The position numbers and the translations under genes are program-made. This document shows positions 34,235 through 45,129 of a DNA stretch of 64,000 bases, piece after piece. Numbering within the stretch: the first letter of the stretch is position 1; every line of letters begins with the position of its first letter. The stretch comes from Trichobilharzia regenti (taxonomy: Eukaryota; Platyhelminthes; Trematoda; Strigeidida; Schistosomatidae). The notes beneath the pieces were generated by a model that ran no database searches, was not told the DNA's origin, and saw only the letters and a list, made by a program, of their open reading frames with translations. The stretch is from contig OX235262.1 in NCBI GenBank assembly GCA_944472135.2, positions 72,292,887-72,356,886 on the forward strand, given 5' to 3'.

Positions 34235-34600
34235 GGTGCTTTTTTATACGTTTCCTGTGTAACGTATGGCTTCAGAAGAATGTTTTAATTTCACTCTGCA
34301 GTCCCTTCTGGCTATCTTCATGGTTGCTCATCAGCCTTCATCGACTTCTTACACGAGCTCCTTCAGATTACTCTTGAATCCACACCAAACTCATCATTTC
34401 CTATTTGGGCTCCACTCTAGACCCTGGCCTGGCGCTTAACGTCAGCCAACAGTCTCCGCAGCCTCTGTCAAATCCATCTATCTTCATATCTTCCTGCTTA
34501 TTTGTTATGCGATAGGTTGTTGGTTGATTCGTTGTCTGCTAGAGTTCCTTGTTGTTTATCTTTTCTGTTCAACTGGTAAAGAAGACTACTGCTGCCTAAA
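34235..34600 (-). mobile_element. RTE 3' fragment, degenerate
   Basis: Begins with a decayed 3' end (CTGTGTAACGTATGGCTTCA) and follows the RTE antisense order through CTCCTTCAGATTACTCTTG and TATTTGGGCTCCACTCTAG. No open frame remains. Confidence 0.55.
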
Positions 34601-34809
34601 TAGGCCCAGTAGAGCAATCCGAGTCAATTCATTCTCAATTTTCAAACTGGACACTATTATGATAAGTAATCCAGTCGCAAAGCATTGAGTACAAAAACGT
34701 TTCCGGAGGATTAAATAGTAAGATCCACTTCCGACCTTGTTTATCCATTCAGATAAACACAATGACTTACAACTTGAATGCACAGTAATGTATTCTGTGA
34801 TCCTGTTTT

Positions 34810-35025
34810 CCTTTTTTCATTCCTAGTGAAAAGTAGGGTTTCAAGGTTCGAACTTTGTTATTTCTATAGGATGGAGCTATTGGCCTAACGCTCACTCTTC
34901 TTTCTTTGCTGGGCTTCCTACTGGCTAAGTGACGTTTAGCGGTCCATTGGCTGGGAATCGAACTTAGACTTTGTGCTGCATGGTTGGTAAGCATTCTACC
35001 AGTGGACGACTCATGCACATTCTGT
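34810..35025 (-). mobile_element. SINE-C copy, degenerate
   Basis: 3' end CCTAGTGAAAAGTAGGGTTT, body (CTATTGGCCTAACGCTCACT), B-box (AGTTCGATTCCC) and head (TCGTCCACTGGTAG). The 152-codon open frame 34767-35225 spans this repeat and shows no protein family. Confidence 0.62.
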
Positions 35026-36124
35026 GTTACATTATTGAAAGAGATGTTAATATCGTTTGTATTACCTCTATTGTTCAATAACGTCAACAGTAGAAAAAGT
35101 TCACATACTGAAATTGGATATTTTGAAGACAGCAAACACTGAAAAATGAAGAAAAGTTCGTCAAATTCAAACAATAGAAAGGGAGTGAGAGAGAGCGGGA
35201 GGTGGGAACGACAAAAACCGCACAAAAAAATTCGCGTTTACTACCCTTCCTCCCCTCCTACACACACAACACTGGTAAAAATTATTTGAAGTGAATCATG
35301 GGAACGATTTGATGATCGAGTGAATAAGGTTAGTCAACAAATTGAATAGATTAACAAATGAATAAAATAAAACACTGGAAAAACCTTTCAAAAACTAAAT
35401 AAAAGAAAATGAAACATTGAAAATAGACGCGTTCACGCACATGCACCTCCACGCACACACACAGCCAATCCTGTGTATAGGTTTCTATGTGCGCTGGTTA
35501 CTTCATAAGAAAGAGGAAAAAATTATCTCCCGATAAAACCATAACCTCTTTTCCATAAAGAAAGTTATTTCCTCCCATGTTTTATAGTCTATTCCAAAGG
35601 AAATTGGAAATTGTTGCGTGATATAAAATGTTTTAAAAAATTTCTTCTAAAAATTAAAATACTAAAGAATGGACGGAATAAGCACGAGATTTAACCAGTA
35701 AATGAGATAATTAACCGCATACGAAAGAATGTTAAGGCCTTGTGTCAGAGAAAGATACATATACACACACACACTAGTTGATAATTGGTATAAGAGGGCG
35801 GAATTTAACCAGGAAAGTTGAGCAGTAGACAAGGAAAAATAAAATCAGTTTCTAGTTTGAAAAAGGTTTTTACTCTATTACTTAGATCGGTCATAAATGT
35901 ATCCCTTTTGAATGTTACAAAGGAGGAGAGGGAGGAGTATGACCTCTTCTCTTCACTTCCTTACTGTCTGACTTTTCAAGTGAAGTAAAGATAGGAGCTA
36001 GAAAAGGGCCAAGAAACGGTACTACAGATCTGCTTGCTACATCTCATCATTTTTTGTCCGTATTTATTTAGAAAATAAGCCTTGAGATGAGATTTTCGTT
36101 TACTTTATTCTCCAGAATTCTACC
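35026..36124. other. unassigned
   Basis: Purine-rich and CA-rich stretches (35160-35230, 35425-35465, 35755-35775). No repeat family or coding signal. Confidence 0.3.
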
Positions 36125-36245
36125 TTGTAATGGGTGGGTACTTACTGATAAAGATTCCCAAACTAGGACGAAACAACTGTCCAGTACTCCCAGGGTTTCT
36201 AGTGGTTCTCTAACTGATGTCAGCTCATGATGAAATCCTTGATAA
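36125..36245 (+). mobile_element. SINE-B 3' part
   Basis: Begins after the B-box. Hammerhead: TACTG, ATAAAGA, TTCC/GGAC, GAAAC, ACTGTC, CAGTACT. The tail is complete to ATGATGAAATCCTTGA. Confidence 0.72.
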
Positions 36246-36424
36246 ATTCAATAAAGTCACAAGAAATGAAAGCATCTTTGACTGAGAAGATGATACTATG
36301 TTTTTTCACAAAACTTCATTATGTTTCACGCAAACTTCATTTTTCGCTGGTCATAGATGTCACTCTTTTCATCTTAATAAATTCTGTTTTATATATTTTA
36401 GTTACACTTGTGCAGTAACTGTGA

Positions 36425-36570
36425 TACATTCCTTTGAGTTGTGAGTGGAACAAAGGGCTTCAAGCTATGAAGCTTTGAAGTTTCAGCAGTGGTGGTGTTG
36501 TCTTTTTCAGTATTGCAGTTGCTAGCTTCACACTCAATGTCTTCTCTTTGCCAAGAATAATACGGTGAGT
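36425..36570 (-). mobile_element. SINE-C fragment
   Basis: 3' end TTGTGAGTGGAACAAAGGGC, TTCAAGCTATGAAGCTTTGA, GTTGCTAGCTTCACACTCAA; truncated before the head. Confidence 0.55.
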
Positions 36571-36934
36571 ATACAATCCCTGAACCAATGACACACACAT
36601 ATCATTGAACACAGTCTGATGTTCCGTAAAAAGAAACAAATGAAGTGGCTTTTCAGTTGAAATTCTGCACTCTTACAGTGACAAATTGATGACACTTCAT
36701 TTGGTATAAAATAGAGATTTTGACTGGTCACTGTGTCATGTATTCAGTTCTCAATGTTAATTGTGACAGAAGTGTATAAGTCAATTTAAAATATGTTTAT
36801 CAGTCTAAAATCTGCACTGCTTAGGGGATATATTTTTTTAAGTCATTTGCACACTTTAAGTTGAAAATGTCTGGAACATGATAGTGTCATAAATTCATCA
36901 ATATCCTGTGAAGCTGTCATTTATTATTTATTTA

Positions 36935-37850
36935 TTATGCCCTTTGGTTCCGAGTGGAACATAAGGCTTCAACAAGACATCTCCACTTCTTCCTATTTTC
37001 TACTGTCCTCTTCAGCCGGCTGACCCCATGACTGACCATGCTCTCTCATCTCCTCCTACTCCTGACCATGATCTCCTTTGTGTCACCTTCACAACGACGA
37101 CCATCTTTTCTCTTCCCATTGGGATTCCATTCGAGTAATGACCTGTATTTTGCGCGATGTCACTCGATGGCTTACTCAAGGTGTGCCGGATCCATCTCCA
37201 TATTCTTCAACATATTTGTTGAAATATCAGCTCTTGGTTGATTTGTTGCCAGCCAAAGTTTCTTGTTGCTAAGTGTTCTTGGCCATTTGGTCTTAAGTAT
37301 GAAGCCAGCAAAGGCAAAGTGTGCAACTGCCTTTTGGAAATCTTTTTCGTGACTCAAGCTCAGTGGAATTTCCGGACCCGTATAGAAGCATTGACAGACT
37401 TGCCATTTGTGTTGAAAATCCAAATTTCGTTCTTTATTCTGAGTGCATTGAAGAGATTTACAAACTGGTTTCTCGTTGATCAGTATGTATCTTGTCTTTT
37501 CAGTTCTGGTTATCTGGCTTTAAAAATCTTTATCGGTTCCGACTGCATGTGGTTGAAACAACACCTTCTAGATAAGTGAAGGGAATAATCCCCTTCAAAA
37601 TCCTCTCAATGAGTAATTGATGATGGTTTTCTTTGTTGTCGGTTGGCTATCTTCATCACCTCAATCTTCTTTATGTTCATTTGGAGTCTTGTCGTCTCTT
37701 CTGGCCTCTTCAACCAGTTTGCCGGTTTTCACCTGCAAGTCTTCGAGTCTATGTGACACTAAACATCAATCATCCATGCATGAAATCTAGATATCATCAG
37801 TGATAATACGCCGGTGAAGTGGTATCATTCAGCCTTTTAATTATTCCTGC
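36935..37850 (-). mobile_element. RTE 3' fragment
   Basis: The 3' end lies at about 36950 (CCGAGTGGAACATAAGGCTT). The fragment runs through the RWIGH region (37170-37230), the thumb near 37360-37440 (TTGAAAATCCAAATTTCGTT) and the region corresponding to VNMKKIEVMKIANRQQRKPS-like remnants at 37620-37690. It ends near 37830 in the RT palm. Frames are broken throughout. Confidence 0.7.
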
Positions 37851-37957
37851 TTTTTGAAAAATCTACCAAAATAAATATCATACCTCTGAAGATTTAAGTT
37901 TACATCACTAATGTATAACTTTAAATTTTCTATAGTTTGATTTGTTATGTTAAGAAT

Positions 37958-38112
37958 TGATCACGGATTGATATCAGTTAGAGAAAACATTGAAAACTGG
38001 GTTCGATTCCCAGTGGATGCGTACTGCCGATGATTCCCGAAATAGGACGAAACAGCTGTTCAGTAGTCCTTGGTTTTCAATGGCTCTCTAGCTGATATCA
38101 ATCCGTGATCAA
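37958..38112 (+). mobile_element. SINE-B foldback: hammerhead between inverted tails
   Basis: Arms 37958-38000 and 38069-38112 are inverted copies of the family tail (TTGATCACGGATTGATATCA against its complement), about 90% matched. Between them lie only the B-box arm (GGGTTCGATTCCC) and the hammerhead (38021-38066). Confidence 0.82.
38021..38066 (+). ncRNA. hammerhead-like motif, U4 replaced
   Basis: GTACTG, core CCGATGA (C3 present, U4 to C), TTCC/GGAC stem II, GAAAC, AGCT, GTT site, CAGTAG. Close to canonical but with a core substitution. Confidence 0.65.
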
Positions 38113-38429
38113 CTCGTAGAAATATAAATTTAAAATTTTTTCAAAAAACATTTCATTAAACCCATTTCAATCCTAACCTATCTAGATTGACAAAATTAGA
38201 AAACCTTAATTAAGATAAAAAAAAGTTCTATTTTTAAATAAAATTAGTACTTTTAATCCAATTATACAAATTTAATCTAATGAAACAATTTTATGTGATA
38301 TAAGTTAAGTAAATTTCATGATTTTATTTGATGAGGTGATCATTAGAACAAGATACATTGTGATTCATCTCATTTTATCTTATGTCCAAAATTTCAAGCA
38401 ACTTACAATCTCTCAGAATGCCAGTAAAT

Positions 38430-38690
38430 TAGCCTAATGGTACATAATACTGATTGATAGTGAGTAGTTGGAAACTGCCCACGTCAACTCGTAGAGCTTG
38501 ACAGGCAGTTTGAAGTGATCCCTGTTGATTATAACTTACTGTATCAAGCAGGTCATATTTTGTCGTCTGAATATTTGAAGGTCGCCGAAGGGAACTATGG
38601 TGAATTTTCAGCTCGATCTGTGTAATTTCCAAATTAAAAATTTCATTTACACTATTCAGACATTGAAGATACCAGACCAAAACTGACAAG
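38430..38690 (+). repeat. unclassified dispersed repeat
   Basis: CAAGCAGGTCATATTTTGTC and GATCTGTGTAATTTCCAAAT align with 54838-54885. The minus-strand open frame here (86 codons) is therefore a repeat read-through, not a TRPC exon. Confidence 0.45.
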
Positions 38691-39345
38691 TACCAACCGC
38701 AATCAACGAAAGAAATCTAAAGGCAGTCAGTCACCTCTTACGCCTACCTGTCTGGACAACACCGTTTCAACCACAGGTGGCAGAAATAATAACGTCAAAA
38801 CTATCATCGAAAAAGCCAGATAAGCCTTCATTAATCGGTGTGGAATACATTTGGACTCAGGATAAAGAAGAATGTCTGGAGCTTCAACACTAGTGTTAGC
38901 TTAGTGATTTTGTGTGGTTCAGTGACATGGCTCGCGCGTCACGAGATGCATTTTCATCAGGCTACTTCAGACCTTTACTAACAGTTGCCACTGCCACATT
39001 CTCAATATCAAATGACCGGTCAGCTAGAAAGAATAGTCCAACAGAGGACCCTGTCAAAAATCAGCCTAGAACCTTTTAATCAAAAAATATGCAAAAAAAT
39101 TTAGAGGTAGATCTAACACGCACACACACTGTGGAGACCGTTGAATGACATCACTCCACAGGTTCTCAAGCAGGAGCCGAATAGAAAACTATGAGTTAGT
39201 CACAGAAGAAATCGTGTGAATGAGGATGAGAACTTTTGTGGCGTTTTGGAACCAGCTAAAAAGAGCCACAGAGAACAAAACAAAATGGCGACATTCTGTT
39301 GAAACCCTACTTTCCACATGGAACCCAAGAGAATAATAATAATAA
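38690..39345 (+). mobile_element. RTE 3' fragment
   Basis: Starts in a decayed thumb (AYLSGQHRFNHRWQK is one frame of it) and passes GCTTCAACACTAGTGTTAGC and GTTGAATGACATCACTCCAC. It ends with TCCACATGGAACCCAAGAG and AATAATAATAAT at 39312-39345. It lies just 3' of the TRPC exon, within the presumed first intron. Confidence 0.7.
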
Positions 39346-39491
39346 TTTGTGCAGACACCAAAATCATTTCCAATAAAACCCACATACAGTTAATTGAAGT
39401 ACTTTCTAGGATATTTATTCCGAAATAAAAGAAACCATTTTATCATAATAATAAATCTACAAAGGATAAAACTGTCTATCCAGAACCCTTT

Positions 39492-39497
39492 ACTTAC
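39492..39497 (-). promoter_or_regulatory. splice donor of the TRPC exon
   Basis: On the minus strand the sequence AAAAAA|GTAAGTA follows codon 751 (Lys), a consensus 5' splice site in phase 0. Family homology stops exactly here. The residues after it (VSKGFWIDSF...) do not resemble TRPC, which supports an exon end rather than a coding read-through. Confidence 0.8.
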
Positions 39498-41750
39498 TTT
39501 TTTCTGTTCATGTTTAATTGCTAACTTCAATCTGTCTAATTTGAATGAATAAAATTTCCTTTGTTGTTTTATACAATTTAATTCTGTAGGTTCATGTGTA
39601 TCACAATCAAATCGTCTCACTGTCGTTGTAGTAGTATTAGTAGTAGCAATATTACGATTTAAATTTATATCCCTTTCTGTTGTTGCTGATGTCTTTGAGC
39701 ACAGACGACATCGACAAGATGGCAGACAACAACATTGATAACAACAACGAACTATCTTATTTTGATTATTACTATTACTATTATTATTATTACTATTATT
39801 ATTAAAACTGTTACGTTCATATAATTCATGTTTTGATTGAGAAGTGTTTATAACTGTATTAGAAGGTAGACGTTGATTAAAACCACTTGTTGGTGATTCC
39901 CAGTCAAAACTATTTCTTTTACGTTCAAAAAATATTGATGAACAACCTTCAGATGTATTCAATATTGTTGGTAAACAATCTTCATTAGAAATCCGTTTTC
40001 TTGAAGTATTATTTAACTTATGAATTTCATCATTATTGTTATTAGGGTTAAAGTGTGTATGTGAATCTTTAAAATCTCTTGTAACAAATGATGGTAACTT
40101 AGCTAGCGTATACGATGTAGTTTGATCAACTGGTAATTGTAGGTGTTCACTATAATTCATAGAATTATCTGAATAATTCAAACGTTCACTTTTACTTGTT
40201 GATGGGTGAAGATTTGTAGTACTAGCTGAATCATCACAAATACTATGCTGACTTTCTATACTTAATGCTTGATTAAATTTTGAACAAGAATACGTAGGAT
40301 GATTCCATGCTGTACACCTTCGATGATGTCGTTTTCTAGAAAAATTTGATCTCTCCAACAATTCACGCCAATCATTTTCAGTCTCATCAGATTGATTGCA
40401 AATTGGCATATTCCCATTATCGCTGTTGGTTTGATGACAATGACAGTTGGGAGAGTAGCATGGTGTAGATATATGATTCGACGGTACAGTTAGATTATGC
40501 ATTTTCCCTGCTGTTTGATTATCATCTGACTCATCACTACTAGCATCACTACAACTTTCATCACTGTCAGTCCCCTTGCTGAGTACAGCGACAACTTCTC
40601 CAGTCCCCCGACATAAATCCAACAAATCACAAGCATACTTTCTACACTGTTCACACAATGAAAGAAATGTCTCCTTGAATTCATTTTCACGTGATGCTAA
40701 GTGTAATAGCTCTGAGGATAATTCAAAGGCTGTTAATATTGGATCTGGTGAGGTCAACGATATCCATGCTGGACTAGCAAGAGCTCTATACGTGTTAATT
40801 CGTTGAAGGGTATGCTTTAGAGGATCATCAGAGAGTAAACGATGACAATGTTCACAAGAACATGATGACTTATGCGGTTCTTCAATTCTTGCACCACGAT
40901 TAATCAGCAATTGTAAGATTTCAAATTGATTACAAATAGCTGCTAACATAACAGGGGATATATCCGCAGGAAAATCATGACTTTCTTCTTCACGTTTACC
41001 AATTCCAATACATTGTGTTGTCCATGATGTACCTAACATTTCTTTAGTAATCGATGGATGATCAATAAGCATTTCTACTATTCGATATACACCCTCTTGA
41101 ATAGCATATAATATTGCATCACCAATTTCGATACCAGGCTGATCAAGTAAAAGTTCAACTAATTCAGTATTTTCATTATCCACAGCAATTTGTATAGCTG
41201 TACGACCCAGTATATTAACACAATTTACATTAACACTATTTGAAAATGATAAACATCGAATTAGCGTTGATTTGTCTCCACGTTCTGCAGCTTCTAAAAA
41301 TATTCTCTCCAGCGGTGTTAATTTATGCTTTTCTCTTAATGGTCCTAATGCTGTGGAATAATTAGGTGTTTCATACGGTGAACGTCCAGAACGTCTATAA
41401 CGTTTAGGTCGGCGTGCATTATTTAAATACGAGGTATCATTTAATCGTGGTACACCTGAATCACTTATTTCAGTATCTGAATTAAAAAATGCCTCTAATG
41501 GATCTATACTATGATGTACAGGTTCAGTGAAATTAGTTTTTGTAGTTGATGTTGTTGTTGCTGTTGTTGTTGTTGTCGGCATTTGATTGACTCGATTCTT
41601 ATAACGAAGACTTCCTGTAGTTAAACGTCGAAAACGACTAACACGTTGTTCTTTATCATTAACAGATCCAGTCCTATAGGTTCTGTTATCCGTGTCATTT
41701 TCATGTTGAGCAAATTCAACTTTTCTAGTATCTAAATGAGTAGTAGCCAT
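39498..41750 (-). CDS. TRPC-like cation channel, N-terminal coding exon (partial gene)
   Basis: This exon encodes the cytosolic N-terminus of a canonical TRP channel, a plasma-membrane cation channel gated downstream of phospholipase C. The frame opens at an ATG (41750) and runs 751 codons. Residues 1-142 are polar and Thr/Arg-rich. Residues 143-290 hold ankyrin-type repeats (LTPLERIFLEAAERGD, GRTAIQIAVDNENTELVELLL, SPVMLAAICNQFEILQLLINRGA). H293, C297, C299 and C302 match the HxxxCxCxxC zinc site of TRPC channels. Residues 315-392 match the TRP_2 segment (INTYRALASPAWISL, ELSSELLHLA, YACDLLDLCR). Residues 737-751 read LDRLKLAIKHEQKK, which in the family precedes the pre-S1 'FVAHPNCQQ' stretch. 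After codon 751 a GTAAGT donor follows, and the frame then continues into an apparently non-coding 35-residue read-through. Residues 394-736 are an Asn/Ser/Thr-rich insert absent from typical TRPC proteins. The transmembrane exons were not found. The family is seen clearly; the exact orthologue is not assigned. Confidence 0.9.
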
Positions 41751-42210
41751 TCAGTGTATGTATATTACAAGAGATGAAGATTATATAAATTGTATATATG
41801 ATATATTTTTGTATACAATTACTTAAGAAATCACTAATGTCTGAGGTTAGTAAGAATTCACAAAACTAGAAACACGTCTGTGACAGAATAATAACCATAC
41901 AAACTGAAGTATCAGTAGGGATTTTGTAGTCATAATATATGTCATTCTGCCTTTTTAGGGTTGAAAATGTGTTCCCTCTTGAATTTTATATTTATCGAAC
42001 GAATATCAGTAGCAGTGGCACTGGTGATAGTGATAATAATAATAATAGTGGTAATAATGCTAATATATAATCCAGTAAACAATAATGTGTAGATAACTGA
42101 GCTGTAAAAATCTCTCCGCTCTCCTCCACTCTCGTAAAATATCCTTGCCAATTTCTTAGAACAATTTTGTCAATCTTCATAAATAACAGAAAAAAGTCAA
42201 CTTAATATCT
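41751..42210 (-). other. upstream flank of the TRPC exon, AT-rich
   Basis: The sequence immediately 5' of the TRPC ATG contains TATATA-rich DNA (about 41765-41815) and short (ATAAT)-like runs near 42030-42060. No acceptor site hugging the ATG was seen, so the ATG may lie in the first exon with a 5' UTR here. No transcription start can be fixed by eye. Confidence 0.3.
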
Positions 42211-42245
42211 GGTTGGTTGGTTGGTTGGCTGGCTGACTGACTGGC
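42211..42245. repeat. (GGTT)n / (GGCT)n / (GACT)n tetranucleotide tract
   Basis: GGTTGGTTGGTTGGCTGGCT followed by GACTGACTGG, a drifting tetranucleotide run upstream of the TRPC exon. Confidence 0.85.
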
Positions 42246-42632
42246 CAGTTTTATGTCTTTTGCATTTTATCTGAAAGGGTATATGTGAAATAGACAAAAG
42301 GAGCGCTTCAAATAAACCTCTTCCTATTTTGTTATTGGGATAAATCAAAAGTTTAGCAGTTAGCCTATTGGACAGCTAGTTACTTGGTTAGTTAGTTTGT
42401 AGTTGGTAATTTAGGTTTTAATTCCTTGATGCGTAGTGCTTTATTTTCTTCTTAAGTGTACAATACAATAAATAATCAGCCATATATAAAAAGCGGAAAA
42501 CTAATAAATTTATCAAATAGTGATAAGAAGAATATTTTTTTGTTGTTGAAGATAATATGTATGTTTCTTGGCTTTATTCTTTTCATTCTCCTTTCTCTTT
42601 ATTCTCTTCAGGTTGAGGATTTTCGTCTCAAG

Positions 42633-42975
42633 TTTTATCATGAATTGATTTCGGTTAGAGAACCAGAGAGTATTGGACATCTGTTTCGTATTAGTTTGGA
42701 GCTTCTACCGGGGTCTGAATCCTGGATCTTCTGGTTACAAAGCAAGCTGGTTGACCATTCAGCCACTGTCACCCTATTCAACCGCCAGTGCATGAATTCT
42801 AACTTCTAATAATTCGTGATTTTTAGCACGACCACCAACCAATTTCATCGGTGGAATATCTACCTTCACTCCTGACTGGATGAACCTCACTGGTCACGAC
42901 TTCTCACGACAACTCCAGGAAACTCTGTCCTGTAATAATTCACTAGTGAGCATCAGATTGATTTCCAATAGTTGA
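42633..42975 (-). mobile_element. SINE-B long copy
   Basis: Antisense tail (GATTTCGGTTAGAGAACC), decayed hammerhead, head (CATTCAGCCACTG), 5' extension (AACTTCTAATAATTCGTGAT, TCACTGGTCACGACTTCTCA). The plus-strand open frame 42456-42809 is only an antisense read of this repeat. Confidence 0.75.
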
Positions 42976-43004
42976 TTTGTAAGAGTTTGATTTATTTTTA
43001 GAAT

Positions 43005-43372
43005 ATGAACACGGATTGATATCAGTTAGGGAGAATCATTGAAGACCAGGGATAACTAGGTGAGTGTTTCATCCTAGTTTGTGAATCATCGACGGTATGG
43101 ACCCAGTGGAGTTTGAACTCAAGACCCTCCAATTACAAGGCAAGTTAGCTCGTATACCATTCATCCAGTGGGGCTCGATACAATGGCCAGACCATGAATT
43201 CTAACTCCTACAGATTCGTGATTTTTAGCGGGACCACCAGACACTGTCATCGGTGAGTATTTGTCCCCTTGACCTACTAGGTTAACCTTTCTAGTCACGA
43301 CTTCTCATTAGAACTCAAGGCAACTTCGTCCTTTAACTAATCATCGTTGAGCATCAGACTGATTTTGACTAC
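43005..43372 (-). mobile_element. SINE-B long copy
   Basis: Same layout and strand as 42633-42975, about 370 bases further on. It has ACACGGATTGATATCAGTTA tail, hammerhead remnant with TCGATGA core, B-box GAGTTTGAACTC and the 5' extension to GCATCAGACTGATTTTG. Confidence 0.75.
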
Positions 43373-43479
43373 AAATTATCTCTTGAAAAATTTTGACTTG
43401 ATACCTTATTTTTCATATATTTAGTTATATTACTGATGTCTGGGCTATCATTTTTATCCATGTTTCTCTTTATAGTCCA

Positions 43480-44330
43480 GTTTAAGTAAGCGGTTTCCCA
43501 ATCGTGTTCCAGTCTAAGGCCTCGCGCGTGTTGCCACTCTACAGTCTCTCCAGTGTATGCTAAATCCATCTGTCTCCATTTTCTTCTGCTTATATTTTCA
43601 GAGATAGGTCAATGATTGGTTGGTTGCCAGAGTTCATTTTTGTTAACCTATTCTGACCGGCTGGTCATATGATCTTCGGTATTAAGCGAAGGCATCTGTT
43701 GATTGAAGTACGCAGTAGCCTGTTGGAAATGCGTTTTTGACATGCAATACAGAAGCACCGAACTGGCATTATTATTGAAGGTTCAGAAGTTGTTGCTTAT
43801 GCTAAGCGCAGCACATTCCCACACTTTTAATTGGACACTGGTTAGTAACTACTGTTATGTGTCTAGTCCTTTTTGGTGCAGACTAAATTCTATCATCCAC
43901 CTTTGGCAAGGCGGCCACCTTCCCAGTTAGCTTGCAATCACAGTGCAGCACTGTGTAACGCGAGTCCGAATCTCAGAAAAGAAATGGGTTCCTTCGGGGT
44001 TGTAGATACGCCTTTCTGACTGGTGAATGCCAACTACCATGAAACCTAGATCCAAGGCTTCCTGTGGTCGAGTGCCTCCAACCATCTAATATAAATTATT
44101 CAAAGATCTCTACACTGTTTTCAGATTAATCAAGGTATGTCTTGCTTTTACTACCTGCCTTTGACATAGTCACCTGTGCCCACTAAACTTGAAATGATGC
44201 TGCCCAGGTAAGTAAAAAGGTGACTTTCATGACACTTTTCCTGGTAATGGTGACTGGTGCTTGTTGATGTTATTTTGTTAGTTCAGTAGTTTACTAGCTA
44301 TTTCTAAGTTCAAAAAAGGAGGGAGGTTTG
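43480..44330 (-). mobile_element. RTE 3' fragment split by a SINE-D
   Basis: 43480-43830 is the antisense RTE C-terminal region (CCATTTTCTTCTGCTTATAT, GTTGCTTATGCTAAGCGCAG). It resumes near 44130 with ATCAAGGTATGTCTTGCTTTT and CCTTTGACATAGTCACCTGT. The intervening 43830-44115 is SINE-D sequence. Confidence 0.6.
43825..44115 (+). mobile_element. SINE-D copy inside an RTE
   Basis: Upstream segment (TTGGACACTGGTTAGTAACT, TTTTGGTGCAGACTAAATTC), decayed head, B-box (GCGAGTCCGAATCTCAG), body (GGGTTCCTTCGGGGTTGTAG, ATACGCCTTTCTGACTGG) and end (CCATCTAATATAAATTATTC). Confidence 0.62.
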
Positions 44331-45101
44331 GTGTGAGTTTAAGGACCCTTCCCTGGAAAATCCATTCAACCGCTGCAGAAATCTCGTCGCACAAGTAGGA
44401 GTTCACATCTTCAAATCATGTGCAACCCTAGAAAAGTAGCGTATCATACTGAACAATAAGTTAAGCGAATAATCACCGACTAAAGGAGATGAATAGTAAC
44501 AGTATGTGAATGAGTGAAACATTTAAAGTCATTTCAAAACCTGGAGCAGTTGAATAAAGTGCGTAGGTGATTTTCGACTAAAACAGATCAAAAGTTGTCT
44601 GCAGAATTTACCATTAAGATATGTGGAATGATTTCTTCAAGTACCTGTTAGTTCGAATATATTTAAAATCCTCTCATTAGAGCTATATTTGTAATATTGT
44701 TAAAAAGCAATAATTTAAAAGGAAATGCATTCAAAGTGGACAATTGATGTGAATATATATCAGTGAAACGATATGAGTATTATTCCTTGTGTGACGAATT
44801 TCAAAATTCCCACAATTTGTTCGATTACTAAACTTGATAAAAAACAACAAATTGAGCACGGTAATAGGGATATCAGTTCACACCAACTGCTTGCAACTTA
44901 AAATAATCTTCCAAAAATAAAGGACAAACATTGGGCGGAATGACATGAATCCACTTTATTCAGTGCTGTCTGTTTGAGCTGTGTGAAAACTATCACATTT
45001 AATGCAAGGAGTTATAAAATAAATAAGTCCTCTAATAAAGAATATTGTAACTCATATTGAAACAACATACAAGGACGATAAACTATCTAGAAGTACTACC
45101 A
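44331..45101. other. unassigned
   Basis: No recognised feature. 46216-46819 and 47466-48135 are the same. Confidence 0.3.
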
Positions 45102-45125
45102 ATATATATATATATATATATATAT
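45102..45125. repeat. (TA)n microsatellite
   Basis: About 11 TA units immediately upstream of an RTE 3' fragment. Confidence 0.9.
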
Positions 45126-45129
45126 GCCA

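Noticed and set aside
34767..35225. 152-codon minus frame as a gene
   Set aside because: It overlaps a SINE-C copy and has no domain or conserved motif.
38429..38689. 86-codon minus frame just downstream of the TRPC exon, considered as the next exon
   Set aside because: It contains no TRPC motif, and its DNA belongs to a dispersed repeat also found near 2.7 and 54.8 kb.
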